Positions 36,559-49,400 of a stretch of 64,000 bases of DNA are shown one piece after another. The DNA is from Neodontobutis hainanensis (Eukaryota > Chordata > Actinopteri > Gobiiformes > Odontobutidae): NCBI GenBank assembly GCA_024349245.1, contig JALDNG010000450.1, positions 78,343 to 142,342 of the forward strand. The letters run 5' to 3'. The position numbers and the translations under genes were made by a program. The stretch's first letter is position 1. The number at the start of each line of letters is the position of its first letter. The notes beneath the pieces were generated by a model. That model saw nothing but the letters and a program-made list of their open reading frames with translations, had not been told where the DNA came from and made no database searches.

Positions 36559-39463
36559 TCAATCAGATGCAATTATACGACTAATGGTAGCAACTGGGGC
36601 ACTATACACATGTAGAACATCAGAAAAGGAACCATGAGGGTTTGGCAATTGCTGAACTTCTTCAGCATCTAATGCCCATGGCAGCTGCACCTCTGGGATG
36701 ATGAGGCCTTCTCTGTGGTGGCCTGGTGGGTCCTCCCAGTCTATGCCATATTCTGTGTCAGTCTGAAGAAGAAAACAGTGGTTTATTTTATAACCAGTTT
36801 TGTTCCCATTTTAATCCTGCTTGGGTTGAAGTTTACAATCTGTGTGGACCACTGGACATTTTAATTCTGGCTTGGTCCAGGTTTATACAAGGGTTAGTCC
36901 TGCTTTAGACTTAGCATTTTTTGCAACTGTGTTCTGTTTTATTCCTACATTAAGACCAGACATTATTTCTGATTTGGTCTGACACTGGTGCTTGGATAGA
37001 CTTTCACTTGCTGTGAAAAGTTTTGAGAATCACTGTTGTAGCTTATTATTCATTAAAAAAAATAGTCAGTGCAGACACAAAGTTTTAACATACCTGAATT
37101 GGGTCGGCACCCTCACGTGGATTGTGGGACCATAACTGAAGAGGTGACTGATTTAATTCAGTTCGCAGTTTGTGGTTGTTCCAACCTTCCAGGAAGAACT
37201 GCAAATGCCTTTGAATGTGTGGCAAAAAGCTCCAGTGCAGTGCATATAGATGTATTTTGTCATCTGGGTTGAGTAGACCTTCGTTTTCCATATTGCAGAA
37301 ACATGAATAAAAAAGGTCTAATACTCCCCAAAAGACGTCACGCCATAACCTCTCTATTCTGCAACAAAGACAAGACCATTCAATTACTGAGACTGAGATA
37401 GGTATAGTGGTATGTGTCAAGGCTCCACAAAAAAACTTTTGACCCCTTTGTTAATAAAGAATATAAAATTTAAATAATACTGATTGTTTTTTGCAGAATA
37501 TAACCCAAATCGTAAAATTGACAAGTCATTAAACTGCAAAAATTGTACAAGTTAAGTGCACTTAAAGTGAGCGTCCACCTGTCCCATGTGCTGTGTAAAA
37601 CTTTATTGTGTGAAGCAGAAAAATTGGAGAATCACTAGGACTGTGTTAACTAATTTCTGACATTAGAGGAGCACAATCAAATATCATTCATCAAATAACC
37701 TCAAGTGCCATGTCTACTTCTCATTCTCTACAGCTGTTAAAGGAAATACCTTTGATTGTGTGTGCTTCTTCCAGTGATGTGAGAATTGCGATTGGTTCCT
37801 CTGCGCGTCTCCATAAAGTGTGCCACTTCAATATTTTCTCCTCCTTTGTCAGACCTCACTCGAGAGGGTAGTCCGAAACAGTGAACAGCCTGCAGAAAGC
37901 TGCTAAAGACTGAAGAGGCACGGTTGTTGGTATCTGCAGAAAGGTAAACGATGAGCCGGCTAAAGCCATCTATACCACCATGGACAACAATTCGCCACCT
38001 GTAAAACAGAGCAAAAGACATGAGCAACTACAGAATAAGTGCAATATTTCAGTTAATATGTCTGGGTATAAAAGTAGCATTTTAGAAAGGCAAAGTCTGT
38101 TTTTAGTATTGGGACAGAATCTAGTTTTTGGGGCAATGTCTCTTGAGGGGCCAAAGATCAGGAGCTTCCAATACATCCAATTCTAATAATAAATGCTGAC
38201 TACAAATGGTTGACTGCCCAGTAATTTTAGTAACTAATTAACATAATTTGTTGCAATAAAACAACTGTGTGTAGACCATATAGATCCCATATTACAGCCT
38301 TACCTTATTAGTTTGTGATTGCCATCAATGTGCCATAGACTGTTTGGAGCTCTGAATACCTTCTCCTTCTCAAAGTGCGAAGCTGCACTGTGCGCACTTG
38401 TACTCCCTGTGGGTCCACACGCCGCAGGGACTGTTGCACACGTTCTCCTCCATTTAAAACATGCAAAAAAAAAAAATCTGTATTAAAAGGTTAATAAGCC
38501 AGTGTACAGAGTACTGCTGGTGATGACATCCACAGAAGAGAAAAGCCAAAAAAGTTTGTGCTCAAAAAAGAAATGGACAATCATAATAACTTACTCTGAA
38601 TATGTATTCCTCGAGCTTTAAGATAACCCATCATCATTTTATAGCCTGTATTTGGATGATAACTGAGGATCTCATGAACCATAACATCAAGGTCATCATC
38701 AGTAGTGGCATTATTCAAATCTGATATTTTATAAAACAGGTGAAAAAAGGGTGAAACAGATATTAGTTTAATCAAAACTGGACTGTAGAGTGCTATGTTT
38801 GTAGCTACACTAGATCAGATTTATCTGGTGCAGCAGCTATTTACTGTTTAGAATTATAGCCATTTTGTGAGTGTTTTATACATTACAACAGAGGTTTTTA
38901 TTCTCTTTACTGTTTTTCATTCCATATTTCGCACTTGATACCCTCTCAGAGGTAAAAGACACAAACATCTACAACTGTAAACATTATTATAAACTAAACT
39001 TAAATTACTAAACATAAATGCAATCACTTTGAACATTTAACCAAAGCTAGTGCGTTCTTATTGCGGACCCCAATACGCTAAATAGGCAAATATCTCACCT
39101 TGTGCCATGCTCGGCCATTCGGCGGTGAATTGTTCTTTCACTGACGCCAAGCAGATTAGCAATGTCCCGGACTGTTACACCGGCCAAGATATATCTTTGT
39201 ATAGCTTCAAGTGGTATGTTGTACGCTGGGCGCCCACCCGATCTAGCAGGTGCACTACTGAGTTCAAGGTGAAGGCTTTGGCTTTGAGATGCTTCATACA
39301 AGTTTTCAAAAACTGCTTGGTCAATCTCTGCATGTTCTGATAAATCTATAAGATTTTCAAAAAGTAGATCTATTTGCAAAATTGTGTAGTCTACACTATA
39401 ATTTTCTAAATTATCTGCAAGATGTCATAAATTGTCAACTAGCTGCGCTCTCCGAAGATCCAT
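36559..39463 (-). pseudogene. IS3EU-2 DDE transposase (integrase-like), multi-exon and broken
   Basis: The start is at 39463 (MDLRRAQLVDNL), followed at codon 13 by an in-frame TGA (39425-39427). The frame then continues through a helix-turn-helix, GGRPAYNIPLEAIQRY and VTVRDIANLLGVSERTIHRR, to a GTGAGA donor near 39099. Later blocks lie near 38720-38596, 38459-38306, 38000-37790, 37380-37090 and 36762-36559. The catalytic residues are present: Asp in SLWHIDGNHK (38324-38326), Asp in VRSDKGGEN (37858-37860) and Glu in RIERLWRD (37352-37354). A single-base frameshift falls just before the first Asp (about 38352-38358). The last exon encodes an acidic tail ending TISRIIASD. It is a relative of the IS3EU-1 transposase and equally unable to make a full protein. 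Confidence 0.78.
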
Positions 39464-39585
39464 TGTAAGCTAATGCTAGCTTGGCCGTGGCCTGACGTGA
39501 GATTAGCCTCATTAAGACAAATATAATCGACCTTGAGCACTTGCACAGATCAACCAATGACTGTAACAAGTCTGTTGAAACCCGA

Positions 39586-39744
39586 CCCCCTCATTTGCAT
39601 TTGGAGACAGAAATCAATAAATAAATAAATGTAGAAATAAATAAAAGAAGAAATAACTAAAAGCATTAATAAATAAATGCATAAATGAATAAATGTGGAA
39701 ATAAATGCAGGTGGAAAATAAATATAGGTTTTATTTTATCACTT

Positions 39745-39787
<43 letters not shown>

Positions 39788-39814
39788 TAGATATGTCATT
39801 TTTCGTCCTCCATA
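39586..39814 (-). repeat. IS3EU-2 right terminal inverted repeat
   Basis: Complement of 29598-29853, with a longer (ATTT)n tract at 39743-39788. It sits directly upstream of the transposase start and probably contains its promoter. Confidence 0.9.
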
Positions 39815-40198
39815 ATGGCCAGGTTTTAATCCTTGGAAGAATTGCAAGCAAAGCAGACACAGTAACAAGGGTACAGCAGCAGGTTTGCTTAAAGATGTAA
39901 ACAGAACATGAGTTTATATACAACACAACTCCCCCCCAACGGCCTTGTTGAGGGGCGTTCACTATGGTCGGTCCAGGTGCAGAAGTCCCATGACAAGCCA
40001 TGTCTCAGTCTAGTCATGTCTACTCCAGGCTTGGATTAGCACGAAGGACATGACATGAATTTGACATGACCTGAAGAGAACTGTAAGCCCCAGTAACTCT
40101 AAACATTCGAATTAAAATTCTTATAACAATAACTTTGACATTGTTATTTGACCTTTACCTCACATGAATATAATCCAGTTAAAAAGAGGAAAAGAGAA

Positions 40199-40286
40199 AG
40201 GATTAAAACCTGACCATTGCTTGTTAAATTATAATCGGTCTCCGTGTCTCTCTGGTTAAATATATGGATATAAAATATTCCTATAA
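40199..40286 (+). repeat. ERV-C 5' LTR, last 88 bases only
   Basis: Runs from GGATTAAAACCTGACC to TTCCTATAACA and equals the end of the other LTRs, including the AATCGGTCTCCGTGTCTCTC region. The 70 bases between it and LTR-B (40129-40198) are not LTR sequence. Confidence 0.85.
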
Positions 40287-40288
40287 CA

Positions 40289-40306
40289 TTTGGGGGCTCG
40301 TCCGGG
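40289..40306 (+). other. Primer-binding site of ERV-C (tRNA-Pro)
   Basis: TGGGGGCTCGTCCGGGAT two bases after the LTR end, a perfect complement to the tRNA-Pro 3' end. Confidence 0.93.
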
Positions 40307-40890
40307 ATATCAATATCTGATGTTTTTCATGCGGAAAAGTGAAACTGACGTGCACGGGGGAAATGCACAAAGCATTTCTCTGTAAGTCCCGAGACTATTG
40401 TTTTTAAATAGTACGGGCCAGACCTTCACTATCTGTGTGTGAGACTCAGTGACGATATCTGAACAAAGAGAGAAACAGAGAGGAAAAGAGAGGAGAGCAC
40501 GTGTTTTGGTCAAGACCTTACCGTATAAGTGTAAGTGAGGCCTTAACGGGACAAGTTTGATGTTGATCGGTGTTAAAGATTGTAATCTTGCTGGATTGTA
40601 AGCTGTCTAGATACCTTGTGCTCTGTAAGTTTTTATGTGATTCTTGAAACTGAGTCTTACGTAGGCCACGTATCATTCTACGCGAGAGAGAATTAATAAC
40701 TACGATGAAGGGCATGTGGTCTGGATGTAGCTGGTCCAGTGAGGGCAAGATTTGATACCGATCAGCAACACAGCTCCTAGTGCGCCGCGTCCTCATTAGG
40801 CTGGCCTTTACCTCTGAACGTCGGTCAAAGGTGTGTTGGACACACAGGTAAACTCGAGTATGGACTATTATCAAGATTCTTAAGCCTAAC

Positions 40891-42745
40891 ACCCCCCTAT
40901 CTCTTTTGGTCATTTTCGCTGTATTGTGTTTAATGGGACCTCTCCAAATTAAAATGATTGCTGTTATTGAACCCCCTGGAATTTAATTACAAGTGTGGGC
41001 TCTTTGTAAAGGTAACAATCTCTAGTTTCACTCAGAGCAGTCAGAATCTGTCTAAGTGTTACTGATAAAATTTTATACACTTTGGAACACAAAAGAAATT
41101 ACTTTTTGTGTGCTCGCCTAAAAAAATTAGTGAAAATAAAGGTGTCTATAGCTTCAGCAGGTAGTTGAGGACTAAAACACACTGTGGGCCAAAAGAATTA
41201 CTGGATGACTACTCACATTTCAAATTTGAAAAGAATATCTGTAAAAATGAGTATTTTACAGCAGTTTTAATGTTGGTTAATCTAGGCGCTTTATTCCACT
41301 AAAATTATTTATTCATCTTATCAAACTAACACATTTGGAAAAAGTGCAATAAGTTCTGAATGCTTCAACCCAAGACTTCAATGAGGGCTCTTCTGAAAGA
41401 TTACACCTAGAGGAATTTACACACAATGTAACTATATTAGTTATTAAAATTAATATTCCATAATAATTGGCATGTTTACATTTGAAAATAGTCAAAATGA
41501 GTGTTTTGGGACAAAATATATATTTTTGAATAATATCCACAAATAAAAACACACTGCAAACTATATACATTGGTCATAGCGCTGCAATTTAGTGTTTTCA
41601 AGGCTCCAACAGCATTAGAAAGAGAAAAGGAGAGAACAGAGAGGTGTCAAAACCCATCCCCCCTCCTGGCCCCCTCCTCCCCCCCTCCTGCTGCGGCTGC
41701 TCTCTCTACTTCTCTTTTTTTTTTTTCTTCAACTGTCTAAAATGCATAAAACAACTAAAACAGATTATATTTATTACTTATAATATGTAAAATTTAAAAA
41801 GAGTATAGTTTTTACTCATAAAAAACTCAAAAGACACAAGTGTTGATGCAGCTGCCTCTCTCTCCTCTCCTCTTCTCTGATGAGGAACCCCAGACCCTGA
41901 ATTTATAAAAAAAAGTTGACGTGTTTGGTATTGCCGTAAACCGTGTTTGGTATCTCCGTAAACCGTGTTTGGTATCTCCGTAAACCGTGTTTGGTATCTC
42001 CGTAAACCGTGTTTGGTATTGCCGTAAACCGTGTTTGGTATCTCCGTAAACCGTGTTTGTTATTGCTGTAAACCGTAGCTCATTGGCTCTGTTTATCGTA
42101 TTGAGGACGCTCAGTGACGCTTCTAGCCCAAACTAAAGCCGTTGAAGTGGGGGCGTTGTCGTTCATCCATCTGTGGAGTTCCAAGTCTTCTCATTGGTCA
42201 AAGGCTGACCAAAACCCCTTTCAATTGGCCAAACAAGGTGTCAATCTAATGCTAACACTTCCTTGTAGCATTTGATTAGCTTCTTTCGGCGGTAGAAAAG
42301 GAATGATGTTTTTTATTTACAAAGGAAACGACATAAAGTGTCACAGCTGACTTCAAGTTGGGAATACTTTTCGGCAGTTTTTGTGCCTTGGAGGCTTTAA
42401 CATATCTTTTGGACCTAATTATTTTACTGGATATTATTCCCTGGACCCTTAGGGATAAAAAGACATAAAGCTAATGATGATTTGGTGCTGTTCCGAGTCC
42501 AAGACAGCCTTCAAAGGTAAGACAAGTCCAAACTCTAACTTTGTGCTTGTATGTATAAAAGGCTTTGCTGTCGGCGCTGTGGTTGTAACGTGTTGAAATG
42601 GTTTATATCGCCGGAAAGATGAGACTTTAAGCTTTAATTTGGTATATATATTGTTGGGGTTTGCATTACAAAGGGAATGTACAACGCTGTCTGTTTTTTT
42701 TGTAACTTGGCATGACCCGCGGGCGGGTCGCGCTTAGTTTAAGGG
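40891..42745. mobile_element. Unidentified 1.9-kb insert in ERV-C
   Basis: Defined by comparison with ERV-D. The ERV text ...TTAGCCTAACA stops at about 40890 and TTAAGTGAGATAA resumes at 42746. The right end reads CGCTTAGTTTAAGGG next to TTAA, which would suit a piggyBac-type end. The left end (CCCCCCTATC) does not match as an inverted repeat and lacks TTAA, so the class is open. It contains a 22-bp minisatellite and no supported gene. Confidence 0.45.
41921..42075. repeat. 22-bp minisatellite (GTGTTTGGTATCTCCGTAAA + CC)
   Basis: Seven tandem copies alternating TATCTCC and TATTGCC variants, without spacers. Confidence 0.96.
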
Positions 42746-43825
42746 TTAAGTGAGATAAATAGGTCCGAAGTCTATGAGACTTGGTAAAAAAGCAGGCCTG
42801 CAGAGAATTGTTCACTGTGTGACGCAGTGAGATAAAGGTTTAAAAGCCCACAGAAGTAAGTGGCTTTAAGAAGTTTATCTAACCTGAAGGGTTAGTGAGT
42901 AAAAAGTCTGAGTAAAAAATGTGTTTGAGAGTGATTGTGATGCGACTGTGGATTGAATGCAGTTGATTTTATTGAAAGTTGATTCAGTCTGAATAATGAG
43001 AACTAACATTATGAACAGCCTGAATGTGAAAAAGCCTTAACTTAAAGCTTAAGATAAGATAAGTTAATGTGACTCAGAGAATCTGATCCATCTGAGGAAA
43101 AATAGCAAGAAATACGTATTTATGTAAATTACAAATACCTGCATGCGAGGAGTTAATTAGAAAAATAGTAACAGAAAATCTAACATTGTGACACAAGTGT
43201 TCGGTTGATTTAACCTTATTTTGATCCATCTGAATAAGAAGAAAAGCCTACGAGAGTGAGGGGCTTATACTTTTGAGAATAATATAATGTATAATGTTGA
43301 CTTAAAGTTAAAAGCAGCTAAGAGAGGTTGTGTATTAGAATTAATGTTGTATGAATGGCCCATTGTTGAATGTCTAATGTCTAAGAATGTGAACATTAAC
43401 AAAGGGTTAATGGTTTTGTAGAAAAAGTTTGAGAACTGAGTTGAAAGCGGTGATTTAAACAATTACGAGAAAGAAAAATAGCTTAAAAATAGCTTTTTTC
43501 TATGCTTCCGGTGTAACAGAGAAAAAAAAAAAAAAGGGGGAGAAGCCATTTTGTGAAAAGAAAAATGAGTTTTTAAAAGGAAGGTACACATAGACTTCAA
43601 AACACTAATCATTTGTATTTTATTTTATGTCCTGTGAGATTTTTAGGTCTCGGCCTCTCCGCTCAAACCAGTGCACCCCAAACTTCCTCTGCCCCTCCCC
43701 CACACACACCTGCTCCTGTCGGCTGAGACGCTGCAGAGAGACAGCAGCAAAACAAACGGTAATATAAACATATTCCAGACAAATGTTTATCTGTATTTAT
43801 TTTGAACTGTATCTATTGAGAGAGA

Positions 43826-44193
43826 TGTTATAATAATTTTAATTTTAATGTTTATTGTTACTGCGGGTTTATAGTTCTCCTCAGGTCATGTCAAATTCAT
43901 GTCATGTCCTTCGTGCTAATCCAAGCATGGAGTAGACATAACTAGACTGAGACATGGCTTGTCAGGGACTGGCACCTGGACCGACCATAGTGAACGCCTC
44001 TCACCAGGACGTCACTGTGTTGTATATAATCTCATGTTATGTTTACATTGGTAAGCAAACCTGTCGCGGTACCTTTGTTACTGTCTGCTTTGCTTCTCCT
44101 TCAAGGATTAAAACTTGACCATTGCTTGTTAAAATATAATCGGTCTCCGTGTCTCTCTGGTTAAATATATGGATATAAAATATTCCTATAACA
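43826..44193 (+). repeat. ERV-D 5' LTR
   Basis: 368 bp, TGTTATAATAATTTT to TTCCTATAACA. It includes TATATAA (promoter-like) and a GATTAAAAC region where the other LTRs have AATAAA. Confidence 0.92.
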
Positions 44194-44195
44194 TT

Positions 44196-44213
44196 TGGGG
44201 GCTCGTCCGGGAT
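44196..44213 (+). other. Primer-binding site of ERV-D (tRNA-Pro)
   Basis: TGGGGGCTCGTCCGGGAT, two bases after the LTR. Confidence 0.93.
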
Positions 44214-46412
44214 ATCAATACCTGATGCTTCTCATGCAGAAAAGTGAAACTGACGTGCACGGGGGAAATGCACAAAGCATTTCTCTGTAAGTCCCGAGAC
44301 TATTGTTTTTAAATAGTACGGGCCAGACCTTCAATATCTGTGTGTGAGACTCAGTGACGATATCTGAACAGAGAGGAACAGAGAGGAAAAGAGAGGAGAC
44401 ATTCAAAGACGTCCGGCTGCGGAACAACTGGACCATTGGAGTTTTGATTCAGGTAAACAGCTGTTTAATTTATTTTTGTGTGAATGTGAACAAACCTTCC
44501 GGAAGTAGTGGTTTGGGTTACTTCTGCTGGTTCGGTGATTACATGTGTTTATCTGAGAATATTTACATGTGGTTATCATTATGGTAGAAGAGCGCTGAAC
44601 GCTGACCGTCCATGAGACGGCGGAAAAAGCATGTGTTTTGTGTCAAGACCTTACCGTATAAGTGTAAGTGAGGCCTTAACGGGACAAGTTTGATGTTAAT
44701 CGGTGTTAAAGATTGTAAGATTGGTAGATACCTTGTGTTGTGTAAGTTTTTCTGTAATCCTTGAAACTGAGTCTTACGGTGATCACGTTCCATTCTATGC
44801 GAGATAGGATTAATAATTATGAGAAGCAGTATAAGGTCTAGATGTAGCTGGTCTAGGGAGGACAAGATTTGAGACATTAATAGCATGGGTCCTAATACAC
44901 CACATTCAAAAAGTCTTGCATAACTAGAAATGTTGGTTAAATGTAGTGCGTTGGACGCACAGGTAACTTAGCCTAACAACTTTTAAGTGAGATAATAGAT
45001 CCGAAGCCTAAGTGACTTGGTAAAAGCAGGGCTGCAGAGAATTTTCACTGCCAGTGAAAGCGGTGATTTACAGAGAATTAGTGCGTCAGAGTGAGTGACG
45101 CAGTGAGTTAAAAGTTTAAAAGCCCACAGAAGTAAGTGGCTTTAATGTAGTTCATCTAACCTGAAGGGTTAGAGAGTATTGAGTAAAAAGTCTGAGTAAA
45201 AAGTGTGTTTGGGAGTGTTTGGGATGCAACTGTGGAGTGAATGTATAGAATTGTTTTTATTGGAAGAAGTTGATTCAGTCTGAATAATGAGATCGAACAT
45301 TATGAACAGCCTGAATGTGAAAAAGCCTTAACTTGTGATAAGTTAATGCATGAGAATCTGATCCATCTGCGCGAGATATGGATTTATGTAAATTACGAAT
45401 ACCTGCATGCGAGGAGTTAATTAGAAAAATAGTAACAAATAATCTAACATTGTGAAACATTTGTACGATTGATTTAACCTTAATTTGATCTGAATAAGTA
45501 GAACTAGAAGAACAGCCTTCACAGAGTGAACAGAGTGAGGGGCTTATATTGTTGAGACAATGTAATGTATAATGTTGACTTAAAGTTAAAAGATAGAAGT
45601 TGTGTATTAGAATTAATGTTGTATGAATGGGCGCCATTGTTGAATGTCTAATGTCTAATGCACCAGAACAAAGGTTTAATGGTTTTGTAGAAAAAGTTTG
45701 AGAACTTTTTGAATTTTGAGAAGGAGAAAAGCAGAGAAGAGTTTTTGAAAGAAGTGCACAAATCTGACAAAATGGACTTTGAAAACACTAATCATTTGTA
45801 TTTTTTTTGTTATATACGTCCTGTGAGATTTTTAGGTCTCGGCCTGTCCGCTCAACACCAGGGAACCCCAAAACTCCTCTGCCCCTCCCCCACACACCTC
45901 CTGCTCCTTTTGGCTGAAAGACGCTGCAGAAATACAGCAGCAAAACAAACGGTAAGAAACATATTCCAGACAAATGTTTATCTATTTTAACCTGTATCTA
46001 TTGAGAGAGACCAAAAAGGAATTTGTAAATTAAATTTGGAAATCGTGCGAAACTTGACCTTAATATGAATGAAATGTATTTTTCCGAGAAAAAATGTTAC
46101 CATGGAGACCAGAGGAAGGACGAGGGGGGAGTCGCAGAGGAGGGGGCACGGAGGCTGGACAGGTCGACACTTCAGGGCAACACTTCAGGCCGAGACTAGG
46201 TCCAGACGAGAGAAGGACCTTTGACTGACCCTTGAACAGGTCAGGTACATAAACAAACACACACATGTACACACACACACACACACACACACACGTACAC
46301 ACACACATAAACACACACACACACACCCCCACCACACACATAAAGACACACACACACACACACACACATACACATAAACACACACACACACACCCCCACC
46401 ACACACATAAAG

Positions 46413-46444
<32 letters not shown>

Positions 46445-49400
46445 ACATACACACACACACACACATAAACACACACACACATGTACACACACACACACAC
46501 ACATAAACACACATAAAGACACACAGATAAAGACACACACACGGGCACACACGGACACACACACGGACACAGAAGTACATACACACACACACACACGGAC
46601 ACATAAAGACACACACATAAAGACACAAAGACACAGACACGGAACAAACATGAAACAGACATCTACAGACGGTGGATGTGTTTTTGAATTATGATAAAGT
46701 TTATAAAGAGTCTGTTAAAGAACAGATATTGTATTGAGTTTGTGTGACACGGCAGAGATGAGATTAAAGATTTAAACAAGTTAAAAGTTCCAAACTTTAG
46801 ATCTAAAATAGAAGTAGTGATTATTGGTATTTTTGTGAGACAACTGGTATGTATCTATTAGTACGAGAACTAATAGAGGTCCTTAATATCAGTGTGGTTC
46901 AAAAACATGATTTAACGTTTATGAAAATGTTCACTTTGTAATCAGAAGAATTTAAAAATGTGTCTTAAAGTGAATTGCGCAGTAGGTATTTCTCTAACAG
47001 AGAGAGGTTTTTTTTCTCTCCCAAAACAAACCTTGTTTGGGAACACAAAGGAATTTTTCACAGAACGGAGCGAGAAGTGTTTTGGTTTTTCCGTTTTTGT
47101 TTTGGTTTTGACGTTAGCTCCACAATCATTTTGTGTGGGAGCCTTTACATCCGATTCGAAGTCTAGGAGACTTAATTAGAAAACAGTTTGACCTTCTGAA
47201 AGGTCTGTGGAAAAAATATATAGTCCACCTTGTGATGTGATTTAATTTTTTTTGGTACGACCATTTTGTTTTGTTTTTGAGGTTAGTAAATTAAACAACA
47301 ACTGAGGTTTAAATATTGTTTGAGAAAAATATTGTCTGAGTGATTAGAAAAACTGAAATGAAGACAGTTAATGCAGATAATATGTATAATGACCAATGGG
47401 TTTTTGAAATGGTAATTTCTAATAAGGTATAATAATATAATAATAGATGCTAAAAAGAGTCACCTTTACAATAAAGGTTTAAACTGCAATGTAAATTTGT
47501 AATCTGGGAATTGAAAGTTTTTGGCTAAAAGGTTTTGACGATAGATCATGAGAAACTAGTTCTGATCTATTTTAAAATTATTTGTGTTTGCATCAACTGA
47601 ATAAAAATTTATTACGATTGCGGATTATACCACTTACAGTTACAGGTAAAGACCTACAACTGTGAGACTAAAACTGAACTGAACTAAATGAAGTTTTAAA
47701 TATAACAGAGACAACAGTGATGCTATTTGGAAAACATAAAGAAGACAAATGCATACAAATTACATTTTATGGTTTTAAGTTTATGTTTTTAATGTTTTTT
47801 TTTACTATGGACTAAAAATTTTAAAATGATCAATGGCAGTGGCCTTTCATTTTTGATTTTATGTTTATTTATGTTTTTTGTTTTGAGACGTGGTTGACCA
47901 AGTCTCAAAAAAGAGAGGGAGAAGAAGATTTAAACTGTATTAAAGTGAAGAGGTGATGCGTGGTTAACCCAATATAACAACAGTGTTTAATACAGTAAAA
48001 GTTGAGTTTAAATAAAAAATAAAGAAAGAAAGAGGGTTGACGTGGCCGTTCTGGAGAAGCACTGTTTGATCTGATTGAACCTTTCAGATTAAAGTAGATT
48101 TCCAGCAGAACATATCTGTGGAAACAGGGTTTAACTGTGGTTTTATTTTTTATGGTTTGATCATTTTAAGAGTTTTTATGGTTTCGTTTGACGAAAGCCT
48201 GAAGGGCACTTTCTATGGGTCTAAAAATGTCAGAGAACGTTTGATTTGTTTGTTGTATTTTATTTTGATGGAAGTCTACCACAACAAGTACCAGTTTAGA
48301 AAAGAAGAGTGACAATTAATATAGACACCAGTAAGAGCTAATATCAACATGGTTCTTTGAACTTATAGTCATCTTGGTTTACACCTGGAGTACACCTGGG
48401 AGCAGGGCCAGTGACAGGACGTCCTGTAACATCACTCTGAACCTGACAAACTGAGAGATCAGGGACAGGTGCAAAGCAGAAGTCTGGAGGTTTTGTGAAA
48501 GTAAGACCATTAGACCAGCGTTGCCTGCTGAACCGGAAACATGCGTCCTTAAAGGATCCTCGTTTTATTTGTTCACATACAATGTGACGGAGAACATCGT
48601 GAGTAGAAACTCACACCTTAGGAACTAAACAGCAGTTCCTTCAGGTTTATTTGAGAGCCCCAGATACATCGACGACAGGGGGGGGGGTCCTTCAAGGTGT
48701 CCTTAATGAATATAAGGCTAAAATTCAATTAGCATTGAAATTAGAATTTTACATTTGAGACAATTTATGCAAATGTGGATTAAATTATTTAGATGTATAA
48801 CTAACAAAGGTTTATGAATTGCACGAGAAATGCTGTAACTGTGAATTAAACCTGGAAATGAATTAAAACTGATCCAGGGACTGGACAGAACAAATAGCAC
48901 TGAGCTGCTTTGAGCTGAAAAGGTGAGATCTACAGGATTTCATCCAAAGTAACACAGGTCTAGTTTACAGCACAACTAAAGCTTTTAAGAAAGAGCGTCA
49001 CACTTTGCAGAAGAATTGACAGAGTATTCTAGAATAGAGTAATTGATTTTGACCTGGTTTTAAAAATAGTCACAAAATATTTGGAAAATGACTGGGATTT
49101 TAAATCTGTGTTGAGATGTACTTGTGTGGCACTTCCATGTCTTATAACTTTTGTTTGTGTTGATTTCCATGTATCCGGAGCTTGTTGGTGAGATTGATGG
49201 ATGTGGCCATTGCTGGGTCAACATTCCTGGACATGCACCTGCCCAACGACTGTCTCACACCATGTGTTTTTCTTTCCGTTACAGGGACAGTAATGGACAG
49301 GCCGGAGATTTTAAGTCCGATGGGGCACTCTGGCATATTTTTCTATTTTATTTTGGAGTGACACTGTGTTTTGATTTATGGACTTTTACAAATTTGATTT

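Larger units (their letters stand above)
29598..39814. mobile_element. IS3EU-2: second 10.2-kb DNA transposon with HECT ligase and DDE transposase genes
   Basis: Starts TATGGAGGACGAAAAATGAC and ends with the complement ...TTCGTCCTCCATA. ATGGCC flanks it at 29591-29596 (plus one extra C) and 39815-39820, a 6-bp duplication of LTR-B sequence. Long terminal inverted repeats (about 256 and 229 bp) contain (AAAT)n tracts. The gene order is the same as in IS3EU-1: plus-strand HECT gene, then convergent minus-strand transposase gene. Sequence similarity to IS3EU-1 is low, so these are different families of the same superfamily. It also carries a hAT-like non-autonomous element (30789-32365) and two minisatellites. 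Confidence 0.87.
29541..40128 (-). mobile_element. LTR-B: isolated ERV LTR split by IS3EU-2
   Basis: A single LTR of the ERV-A/C/D family read on the minus strand. Its pieces are 29541-29596 and 39815-40128, joined in the word CAATGGCCAGG where IS3EU-2 inserted. It starts TGTTATATTTAACC, with about 19 bases missing compared with other LTRs, and ends CTTATAACA. No primer site lies on its left and no polypurine tract on its right, so it is not part of a complete element here. No clear TSD was found. It shares subfamily variants (TTTAGAGTTACTGGGG on minus) with the ERV-C 3' LTR. Confidence 0.8.
40307..43825 (+). other. ERV-C interior, first part, with a large unidentified insert
   Basis: 40307-40890 and 42746-43825 match ERV-D 44214-44960 and 44980-46015. 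The part between has no counterpart in the other copies. No retroviral coding frame is visible. Confidence 0.7.

Noticed and set aside
41921..42075. CRISPR-like regular repeats (also 31425-31815 and 33739-34068)
   Set aside because: Units are directly tandem without unique spacers, and the genome is a vertebrate.
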